From assembly GCA_044357715.1 (NCBI GenBank), contig JBIKPA010000100.1:1-9609 (forward strand): 9,609 bases of DNA. Reading direction: 5' to 3'. The first letter of the stretch is position 1; the number at the start of each line of letters is the position of its first letter. Below, one piece after another: positions 1-6,402 of the stretch. The stretch comes from IMCC26207 sp044357715. GTDB lineage: Bacteria > Actinomycetota > Acidimicrobiia > Acidimicrobiales > Microtrichaceae. Below the pieces are notes generated by a model. It was not told the origin of the DNA. It saw only the letters and a list, made by a program, of their open reading frames with translations, and did not search any database. The position numbers were made by a program, and so were the translations under genes.

Positions 1-2314
1 GTGCTTTGAGCCCCTTGGCCTCCTCGGTGGGCAACCCGGCATCTTGCCGCGCCCGCTGAACCAACCAAATTGGCAGACCAGGCAGCAAGTCATCAGCCTC
101 ACGAACCGCCGAGAACACTTTCGCAGTAGCTCCAAGGCGACTCGAACACTCCACTGCGGCCATCAGCAACTCCTCACTACTCGGAGCAGTCATCACCACT
201 TCTCGCAGTTGAAAGAGGCGTGGAACACGAGCAAAGGAACTGGATCTTCCTGGCTGATCCGCACCCTCATCTGATCCCACCTCTGCGCTCGCGGTAGAGC
301 GGTCATGTGTTGCGCTGGCGCTGGCCGCTACGCAAGCAGCAATAAAGCGGTGTTCGGGGTGCAGCCCCAACACCCACTGCTCGCGAACCGCTATGGGGAG
401 CGCCCGGGAATGAAACTCATCTGGATCAACAAGCTGTCCGAAAGGCCCGGCTGCGAGTGTTACATGAAGATCAATTGCCACATCGGCAATTGCCGGGTGT
501 CGAAGTCGATACTCGATCTCACCGGTGTTTGCCTTCATGCTGAGCTTTTTTGCATCGGACTGAAACCCCTGAGTTCTGAGTCGCTCAAGAAGTGGGTCAA
601 TTTCGTTCATCCGAATCAGCAAGTCAAGCTGGCTCAGATCTGTGAAGTGCTCGGGCAGTCGACCGTCCCAAACCTGCAAGAAGGAGCCGAAGACAACCGG
701 CTTCACGTCTATCTCGGCCGCAACTCGCAGCACCCAGCTGAGAGCCCCGGTTACTTCATGCGCGTGGCGTTGGGCGAGTACATGCGCATGCAAAATTTGG
801 TCTTGAATAGCAGCAGGTGCCTCAAGAAGATCTCGAGAGAGCAACTCAACTGCCACCCCAGAAGGCAAGGCGGCTAGGTACTCGGTGACGGGCAAGGGGA
901 GCTCCGCCCAAAGCTGCCGTGCAGTAGCCCCTGTTGGGCAGTCAGTGAGACCAAATGCGCCCGGCGTTGGCCATACCTCTGTTCGCTTCTGAGCACTGCC
1001 GAGAGCAGCCTGAGATAGGAATTCATCTGCTTGATGCGCTGACAACAACTGTGGGGAAGTCCGCCCGGTGCCGCTTTGTGAGTCTGTATGGGACTTCTCC
1101 TCTGATTCGAGAAGCAGCGCGTCTTGATCAAATCGGATCATTCTCGCCGTTGAGTCAGCCTGCCCCGCATGCTTTTTGGCGAAACTACGGTCCTGCTGCA
1201 GCCGGTAGAGCACCGCGAGTCGGCGTCGATCTGGGGGTTGAAGCGCATGAACCTCGCGCACCACGTGATCAAGTTCCTCTGGTGTTATCGCAGCGGTGAC
1301 ACTGACACATGTGGAGCCTGCGACAAGCAGGGCTGCCATCTCTAGAGCAATCGCATTGCTTGGACCGCTTTCAGATTCAGACGACGGTCGAGAGCGGAGA
1401 AGTTCCTGAGTGGTTGCGGCCAAGCCCAACGGGGAGAGCTTGCCTGGTGAACTCGTGAGCTCTTCATTCTTCGCATCTAAAACCAGAATGAGCCCAACCG
1501 AGCATTGCTCAACCACTCGGGCTTGAGCGCTCGCCGCCTCCCATTGCGGCTCTGCCACGGCAGTGGCCGACACGCGCGGGCTTGGAGTGCCGAACACGGT
1601 ACGAGTCCCCTCGACCAGAACAAGATCGTCCCAGGTGAGGTAGCTAGCACCGCAGCGAATCAGTTCATCAGCTAGTAGCTCGCGTTGCTTCGTCGTACCA
1701 CCGGAAATGACAACGCCAAACCCATTCAGCTCGAGGCATGGCAGCGGTAGGTGAAGCGCCGTGGGACTCATTTCTTCGGATATGCGAAGTAGCTGTGCCC
1801 ATAATGCTGCAAGCAATGCCTCGGTTCCGTTGCCGACGGCCACAACCCCGGCTTCATCCTTCTTGAGTTGCCAGTTGTAGCTTGGCTCGCTCGTCGATTC
1901 ATCCACGGCTGTAGTGCTGAGCGCTATCCAAGGAAGGGCACCGGTCTCGGCAGAACGAAAGATAGACAGACCTCTTTGATGACTCTCAAGTGCCGCCGGA
2001 TCTACTAGTAGATCGCGCAAGACATTTAGGACCTCATGATCAAACTCTCCACGTAGCTCAACCTGCGTGGTAGCTAGCTGCACAACGGCGTTGAGTTGGC
2101 CAAGATCGTTGTGCTGCGAGGCATCCTTGCCAGCCGAGTACCCCTCCCAAGCAGCATCCCAATCGGGATCTTCCTCAGCTAAATCAAAATGACTCGAATC
2201 GGAATCAGCGCTGGCCGAACCCTGCTGTGATTCATCGGTGCTAGCTCGTGTGAAAGGAATGCGTCGCCGTTTTTTGCGTTCAGGGCGATCATCTGAGTTG
2301 GCGCTGTCGCTCAC
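1..2314 (-). CDS. HprK-like / NTP_transf_5-like two-domain protein with degraded catalytic motifs (partial, C-terminus cut by window edge)
   Basis: A frame of 771 codons with no stop runs from a GTG off the left edge. The start is chosen for its ribosome site AAAGGAGG six bases upstream; the first in-frame ATG is codon 182. Residues 1-60 are charged and low complexity (a basic KKRRR run, then Ser/Asp/Glu). Residues ~145-345 resemble HprK-related kinases: an ALHLPLP strand (186-192), a P-loop position at 203-214 reading ISGGTTKQRELL, then CGASYLTWDD (221-230), TPSPR (243-247) and a helical end with LSPLGLAATTQELL. The GxxGxGKS consensus is absent. Residues ~515-771 resemble the uncharacterised nucleotidyltransferase family: KPVVFGSF (538-545) in place of the usual lKGxA, SQLDLLI (561-567) in place of DxDLLV, a helix ending in RTQGFQ, then AIDLHVTL (613-620) in place of vDLHw, and a helical tail containing LFQLREVV. 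The family match is my reading of motif order, not a search. A catalytic role is doubtful; a binding or scaffold role is possible. It probably shares a transcript with the sulfotransferase upstream. Confidence 0.85.
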   Translation of the reverse strand, partial: MSDSANSDDRPERKKRRRIPFTRASTDESQQGSASADSDSSHFDLAEEDPDWDAAWEGYSAGKDASQHNDLGQLNAVVQLATTQVELRGEFDHEVLNVLRDLLVDPAALESHQRGLSIFRSAETGALPWIALSTTAVDESTSEPSYNWQLKKDEAGVVAVGNGTEALLAALWAQLLRISEEMSPTALHLPLPCLELNGFGVVISGGTTKQRELLADELIRCGASYLTWDDLVLVEGTRTVFGTPSPRVSATAVAEPQWEAASAQARVVEQCSVGLILVLDAKNEELTSSPGKLSPLGLAATTQELLRSRPSSESESGPSNAIALEMAALLVAGSTCVSVTAAITPEELDHVVREVHALQPPDRRRLAVLYRLQQDRSFAKKHAGQADSTARMIRFDQDALLLESEEKSHTDSQSGTGRTSPQLLSAHQADEFLSQAALGSAQKRTEVWPTPGAFGLTDCPTGATARQLWAELPLPVTEYLAALPSGVAVELLSRDLLEAPAAIQDQILHAHVLAQRHAHEVTGALSWVLRVAAEIDVKPVVFGSFLQVWDGRLPEHFTDLSQLDLLIRMNEIDPLLERLRTQGFQSDAKKLSMKANTGEIEYRLRHPAIADVAIDLHVTLAAGPFGQLVDPDEFHSRALPIAVREQWVLGLHPEHRFIAACVAASASATHDRSTASAEVGSDEGADQPGRSSSFARVPRLFQLREVVMTAPSSEELLMAAVECSSRLGATAKVFSAVREADDLLPGLPIWLVQRARQDAGLPTEEAKGLKA
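1999..2014. repeat. 16-base perfect palindrome GATCTACTAGTAGATC
   Basis: The sequence equals its own reverse complement over 16 bases and lies inside the HprK-like coding frame, where it contributes to residues R100-P106 (RDLLVDP). With no unpaired loop it is a candidate only for symmetric protein binding. A perfect 16-mer palindrome is expected about 0.15 times in 9.6 kb, so chance is a fair explanation. Confidence 0.35.
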
Positions 2315-2320
2315 GAGTCC

Positions 2321-2328
2321 CCTCCTTT
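2321..2328 (-). promoter_or_regulatory. Strong ribosome binding site deciding the GTG start of the HprK-like gene
   Basis: On the minus strand this reads AAAGGAGG, an almost perfect anti-16S match, followed by a 6-base spacer (GGACTC) and GTG. It fixes the start at 2314 even though there is no ATG in that frame for 181 codons. The 68-base gap it sits in (2315-2382) shows no convincing sigma-70-type promoter pair and no hairpin with a T-run. Confidence 0.85.
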
Positions 2329-2382
2329 GAAAGCACCAACGCTACACCGCTGAAAAACACCGGGTTTGTCGTGATCAAGCCC

Positions 2383-3141
2383 CTAGAGATGTGTGGGTGG
2401 TTCATCTGCATGGCGCTGTTTGTAATCAGCGATGAACCCCTCTAAGCGTTCGTCCGTTATTCGTAAAGGCAACCGTGCCCCCGAGGGAATCTGAGCTCGC
2501 CGAATTCCAAGCTGATCAGCGATTTGTGCAACGGTGCCTTCGATATCCTGAGAAAAATCCTCATAAACAAACTCATGCACCGCAATTCGCTCGCTATCAA
2601 GCGAACTCCAGTACGAATCAGCCCGATCAGACTCATCAATGAGTAGCTGCATGGTTTCATCGCTAGGCAGGCCAATCTCAGCTGAAGAAACCGCTCCTCG
2701 GCCTTGAAAGCGCTTAAATTCCCCCGTCTGCTGTGCACGCCACTTGGACACTGCGGTGGCAACTTTGTCTTTCCGGAGAATCAGAAAGACGATCGAGATT
2801 CCAAGGCTCAGCAATATCTCCGTGGGATCAGCAGCGGCCTGACATCCGGTCAACTCTCCAATGGTGCTCAGCGAACCTGTCATCACTTTCAGGCCTGATA
2901 CTCCGTTCGGCGAAGAAGAAGCTTTGTTGTAGGCCCCGATGTAGTCAGCGGAGTCGGACTCAGTCCTCGGGACATCCACATGCCATTGTGCCGCATAGGT
3001 TTCTAAATCTGGCTGATTGAAATATTCCTCTGGTCTACCTAGAACTCCTGTAGACCAAAGCGCATGAGCTAGCAGGCCAGTACCAGCGCGCCCCTCGGAA
3101 CCAATCACGTATCTGCTTCGACTGCGCTTGATCCAACCCAT
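2383..3141 (-). CDS. Stf0-family PAPS-dependent sulfotransferase
   Basis: Predicted to transfer a sulfuryl group from 3'-phosphoadenylyl sulfate (PAPS) to a hydroxyl acceptor in the cytosol. Length 252 residues, normal for the family. Near the N-terminus, YVIGSEGRAGTGLLAHAL (11-28) sits where the 5'-phosphosulfate loop lies (family pattern TPRSGSTLL; here degenerate but keeping R, two glycines and a hydroxyl residue). It is followed by GRPEEYF (35-41), the Stf0 hallmark; its glutamate region includes the proposed general base in mycobacterial Stf0. VSGLKVM (81-87) matches the family GxK strand, and LRKDKVATAVSKWRAQQTG (122-140) matches the 3'-phosphate-binding region, with R123 and S132 as likely ligands. 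The acceptor is unknown: mycobacterial Stf0 sulfates trehalose, but nothing here proves that. ATG start 40 bases after nuoN with only a weak GGGGG site, so expression may be low and depend on read-through from the nuo operon. The next gene starts 68 bases beyond its stop. Confidence 0.88.
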   Translation of the reverse strand: MGWIKRSRSRYVIGSEGRAGTGLLAHALWSTGVLGRPEEYFNQPDLETYAAQWHVDVPRTESDSADYIGAYNKASSSPNGVSGLKVMTGSLSTIGELTGCQAAADPTEILLSLGISIVFLILRKDKVATAVSKWRAQQTGEFKRFQGRGAVSSAEIGLPSDETMQLLIDESDRADSYWSSLDSERIAVHEFVYEDFSQDIEGTVAQIADQLGIRRAQIPSGARLPLRITDERLEGFIADYKQRHADEPPTHL

Positions 3142-3181
3142 TACTTGATGCCCCCAGCTTGGCCAGCTCTGAACCTAGGAT

Positions 3182-4729
3182 TTAGCTTCTGAAAGCTACG
3201 AGCTGCGCTACTGCATCGTTAGCAACATCAGTTACTGCTCCGGGCACTATGCCCAGCCAGAGAGTTCCAATCACTGCAATACCCAGAGCGATTGAGGCCC
3301 CAGCAGGAATCTTGATTCTTGATTCCATGAGCTCGGCTGCAGCATCCTCCGAGAAGTACATGGCAACGACAACTCGCAGGTACAAGAACGCAGCTACTAC
3401 CGCAGAGACCATTGCAAGGACTGCCAACCCATATTGCCCCTCGGCCACCACTGAGTTGATCACATAGAACTTCGATAAGAACCCTGCAGTAAACGGGACA
3501 CCCGCTTGGGCAAGCAAGAACACCGTGAATATCAATGCCAAGCCTGGTCGTGCACGACCAAGTCCGCGGTAGTCATCGAGTGCATGCGTGCCATCGCCCG
3601 TTCTTCCCATGATTGTGACGATTGCAAAACTGCCAGTCACCATAAAGGTGTAGGCCAATAAATAAAACAGTGCAGCAGAGGTGCCCTGAGTAGAGGAGGC
3701 TTCTACTGCTACAAGGATGAACCCAGCGTGGCTAATTGAGGAGTAGGCAAGCATTCGCTTGACGTTCGTCTGCACAATTGCCATGAACGAGCCAACCAAC
3801 AGGCTGAGCACTGCTAGCGCGTAGACCATCGGTCGCCAATCCGGCCCGTAGGTTGGACCAAACGTAACGACAAAGACTCGAAGCAGTCCCGCAAACCCAG
3901 CGGCTTTGATACCAGATGCCATAAAGGCAGTCACCGGAGACGGCGCACCCTGATACACATCTGGTACCCAGGTATGAAACGGTGCAGCGCCAACTTTGAA
4001 ACCGAATCCAATGAGCATGAATGCAAAGCCTGCCAGCAACAATCCGTTCTGAGTCAGGACTGTGTCTGACAAGAAGCGCTGTATCTGCACCAGATTGGTT
4101 GAACCCGTTGCGCCATATGTCAACGCAATTCCATAGAGCAAGAAGGCCGAGGTAAAGGCTCCAAGAACAAAGTATTTCAGGCCAGCTTCTTGAGAGGAGA
4201 TGCGCTTGGAATGCATTGCGGTGAGCACATAGGCCGCAACAGAGAGGATTTCGAGCCCAATGAACATGACAATCAGGTCGTTCGCCGAGGCCATCGTAAC
4301 GCCGCCTGATGCGGAGAGGAGCAACAGCACGTACCACTCTGCGCCCTCAATGCCTTCTGAGCGCACGTAGCCCTCAAGCAGCAATGCGCCCATAATCACC
4401 GACAGGCAAATGATTCCGGTGACAAACAAGGAAAAACCATCAAGCCCAACAGCGCCGGCCATGACTGTTTGCGCACCCTCATCTTGGACCCGAGCCCAGA
4501 GAGGGAACAGCGCAACTATTGCCAGCGTTGCCGTGGCTACGGTCCAAACTGCAGGGAACCAAGAGGGCGACTTACCACGAAGCAGCGAGACCACAGTGAG
4601 CAGCAAGACCCCGCCCAACATGAGAATCAGATTCGGCGCAATTGCGGAGAAGATGATTTCGGGGGTCCCTATTGACGCTTCCGCCACAAGAGTCTCTATT
4701 GGGGCATCCTGAACAACGAGAGCAATCAT
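3182..4729 (-). CDS. nuoN: NADH-quinone oxidoreductase subunit N (antiporter-like membrane subunit)
   Basis: One of three antiporter-like subunits forming the proton-pumping membrane arm of Complex I. Length 515 residues, about 14 membrane segments. The proton-channel residues are present: E160 in FIGLEILSVAAYVL (TM5), K245 in FGFKVGAAPFHTW (TM7), K275 in ASGIKAAGFAG (TM8) and K420 in FLSKFYV (TM12), corresponding to E. coli E133, K217, K247 and K395. The Proton_antipo_M core is also seen in VPDVYQGAPSPVTAF and KRMLAYSSISHAGF. The ATG overlaps the nuoM stop by one base (TGATG). Its ribosome site GAGGGG lies 8 bases upstream inside nuoM, within a possible small hairpin AGGG-GAAG-CCCT that nuoM-translating ribosomes would melt, suggesting coupling. 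The N-terminal ~30 residues (VVQDAPIETLVAEASIG) are somewhat longer than usual before the first membrane helix. It is the last nuo gene; no terminator hairpin follows. Confidence 0.97.
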   Translation of the reverse strand: MIALVVQDAPIETLVAEASIGTPEIIFSAIAPNLILMLGGVLLLTVVSLLRGKSPSWFPAVWTVATATLAIVALFPLWARVQDEGAQTVMAGAVGLDGFSLFVTGIICLSVIMGALLLEGYVRSEGIEGAEWYVLLLLSASGGVTMASANDLIVMFIGLEILSVAAYVLTAMHSKRISSQEAGLKYFVLGAFTSAFLLYGIALTYGATGSTNLVQIQRFLSDTVLTQNGLLLAGFAFMLIGFGFKVGAAPFHTWVPDVYQGAPSPVTAFMASGIKAAGFAGLLRVFVVTFGPTYGPDWRPMVYALAVLSLLVGSFMAIVQTNVKRMLAYSSISHAGFILVAVEASSTQGTSAALFYLLAYTFMVTGSFAIVTIMGRTGDGTHALDDYRGLGRARPGLALIFTVFLLAQAGVPFTAGFLSKFYVINSVVAEGQYGLAVLAMVSAVVAAFLYLRVVVAMYFSEDAAAELMESRIKIPAGASIALGIAVIGTLWLGIVPGAVTDVANDAVAQLVAFRS

Positions 4730-6402
4730 CAGGGCTTCCCCTCAGTGTGACCAGCCTCGGAATGGCCAGCCTCAGAATGGCCGGCCTTGTCTTCAACCTC
4801 ACCCGCAGCCGGTGCAAGAACCTTCACTTCTTGAAGCTCAAATCCCTCTACTTCTAGATCGACGTGAGCTAGCAGTCGCTCGACCGACGGCTCAATCCGG
4901 TCCAACATTGGCTTGGGGTACAAACCTAGGAAGACGATCAGTACCAACAGCGGCGCAATGACCAACCCTTCGGTGAGCTTCAGTTCACGGAAGCCCTTGT
5001 TGGGTTCAGTGACGGGGCCGTGGAAGACCCGTTGATAAGCCCAGAGTAGGTACAGCGCAGCAAGGATCACTCCGCTAACTGCCACAACTCCCCACCAGCG
5101 AGCGTTAGCGAAAGCGCCGAGTAGCACCAAAAACTCACCCGGGAATCCGTTCAAGCCGGGAACTCCGATGCTTGACAGCATGACCAGTGTGAACACACCG
5201 GCAAAAATTGGTGCCACCTTCTGCAACCCCGATAGTTCGGAGATCTCGCGAGTATGGCGGCGCTCGTAAATCCAGCCCACCAACAAGAACAATGCCCCCG
5301 TAGAAATGCCATGGTTCACCATGATCAAGATGCTGCCCTCAAGGCCTTGCACCGAGAACGCAAACACCCCGAGCACAATAAATCCAAGGTGTGCAATAGA
5401 GGAGTAGGCCACAAGACGTTTCAGATCCTTCTGCATCGTTGCGCAAATCGCCCCGTAGATGATGCCGATCACACCGAGCGTCATCATCACTGGAGCAGCC
5501 CAATGCGAAGCCTCGGGGAACAGATCAAGCCCAAAGCGGATAAAGCCGTAGGTTCCAAGCTTGAGCATCACCGCAGCCAGAATTACCGAGCCGGCGGTGG
5601 GTGCCTCGGTATGAGCATCGGGCAGCCAAGTATGCAGCGGGAACAGCGGAACCTTGACTGCAAAGGCAACCGCAAAAGCGCAGAAGATCCATCGTCCAGC
5701 AGTCACGGAGATAGCTTGATTTCTAGCAATCTCGACTAGGTCGAATGTGATTGGACCACCCATTGCCCGGGCGTTCAACACGGCAAGGGAAACCAGCCCA
5801 ACCAGCATGAAGGCCGAACCCAACATGGTGTAGAGAAAGAACTTGGTAGCTGCGTAGACGCGGTTGCTGTGGCCCCAAAGACCAATCAAGAAATACATCG
5901 GCACAAGAACAAGCTCGAAGAAGGCAAAGAACAACACCAAGTCAAGCGAGCTAAACACTCCCATTGATGCAGCCATCAGCACCATGAGCCACCCGTAATA
6001 AGGCTTGGGGTCGTGATCTACTTTTGCGCCGAGTAGCGCAATTGGGAAGATCACTCCCGTCAGGACCACCAGGAACAATGAAATTCCATCTACTCCAAAG
6101 TGCCAAGAGATTCCGAGGTCACTGATCCATGGCTGGTCGATGACGAATTGATAGCCAGGATCTCCCTTCTGGAATGCAACCAGCATGGCAATCGAGAAAG
6201 CACCAGTAATCACGCTGGTGATCACCGCAATCTGCTTGTACAAGTCGGCCCGCGACCGAGGAATAAGCGCAATGATTGCTGCGCCTATCAGCGGGGTCAG
6301 GATAAGCGCCGGAATCATGGGGAAATTCGACGCATTCGAGGCTTCTTCAGCAACCTCGGAAGCAAGAAGCATTGTGGATGGGTTGAGGAAGGTTCCGATC
6401 AC
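4729..6402 (-). CDS. nuoM: NADH-quinone oxidoreductase subunit M (antiporter-like membrane subunit)
   Basis: Central antiporter-like proton-pumping subunit of Complex I; 557 residues with about 14 membrane segments. Channel residues are present: E163 in FFELVLVPMYFLIGLWG (TM5), K250 in AVKVPLFPLHTWLPDAHTE (TM7), K281 in VMLKLGTYGF (TM8) and E423 in NGFPGEFL (TM12), matching E. coli E144, K234, K265 and E407. KRLVAYSSIAHLGF is the usual helix-8/9 signature. The start is GTG, overlapping the nuoL stop by four bases (GTGA), with GAGG 8 bases upstream. This start adds about 28 polar/acidic residues before the first clear membrane helix (PALILTPLIGAAIIALIP); M11 and M29 are alternatives with poorer ribosome sites. 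The C-terminus is a hydrophilic tail of about 40 residues ending in three 5-residue GHSEA-type repeats. NuoN begins on the last base. Confidence 0.97.
   Translation of the reverse strand: MIGTFLNPSTMLLASEVAEEASNASNFPMIPALILTPLIGAAIIALIPRSRADLYKQIAVITSVITGAFSIAMLVAFQKGDPGYQFVIDQPWISDLGISWHFGVDGISLFLVVLTGVIFPIALLGAKVDHDPKPYYGWLMVLMAASMGVFSSLDLVLFFAFFELVLVPMYFLIGLWGHSNRVYAATKFFLYTMLGSAFMLVGLVSLAVLNARAMGGPITFDLVEIARNQAISVTAGRWIFCAFAVAFAVKVPLFPLHTWLPDAHTEAPTAGSVILAAVMLKLGTYGFIRFGLDLFPEASHWAAPVMMTLGVIGIIYGAICATMQKDLKRLVAYSSIAHLGFIVLGVFAFSVQGLEGSILIMVNHGISTGALFLLVGWIYERRHTREISELSGLQKVAPIFAGVFTLVMLSSIGVPGLNGFPGEFLVLLGAFANARWWGVVAVSGVILAALYLLWAYQRVFHGPVTEPNKGFRELKLTEGLVIAPLLVLIVFLGLYPKPMLDRIEPSVERLLAHVDLEVEGFELQEVKVLAPAAGEVEDKAGHSEAGHSEAGHTEGKP
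4738..4782 (-). repeat. Three 15-base tandem repeats coding the His/Glu-rich NuoM tail
   Basis: On the coding strand three 15-base units encode GHSEA, GHSEA and GHTEG (NuoM residues 541-555). The first two differ only at one third codon position; the third is more diverged. The repeat lies just before the nuoM stop, and the last unit contains the GAGGGG ribosome site of nuoN. Confidence 0.85.

Noticed and set aside
305..877. Plus-strand open frame of 190 codons
   Set aside because: It lies wholly antisense to the 771-codon minus-strand frame that has a strong ribosome site and recognisable domain motifs; it has no good ribosome site and its Cys/Arg/Ser-rich product looks like antisense translation.
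955..1299. Plus-strand open frame of 114 codons
   Set aside because: Antisense to the same long gene, no recognisable motif or ribosome site.
2315..2382. Possible promoter upstream of the HprK-like gene
   Set aside because: A TTGATC-like hexamer is present, but no -10-like hexamer lies at 16-18 bases from it; not supportable by eye.
3156..3168. Possible terminator stem after nuoN
   Set aside because: The inverted repeat AGCTTGGCCAGCT has no loop, one central mismatch and no T-run on the coding strand.
3732..4337. Minus-strand out-of-frame reading of 201 codons inside nuoN
   Set aside because: Shifted frame of nuoN, rich in Cys, Trp and Arg, no membrane pattern; nuoN itself has all family residues.
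5254..5739. Plus-strand open frame of 161 codons inside nuoM
   Set aside because: Complement of highly conserved nuoM codons covering its channel lysines; His/Arg/Asn-rich product typical of antisense frames.
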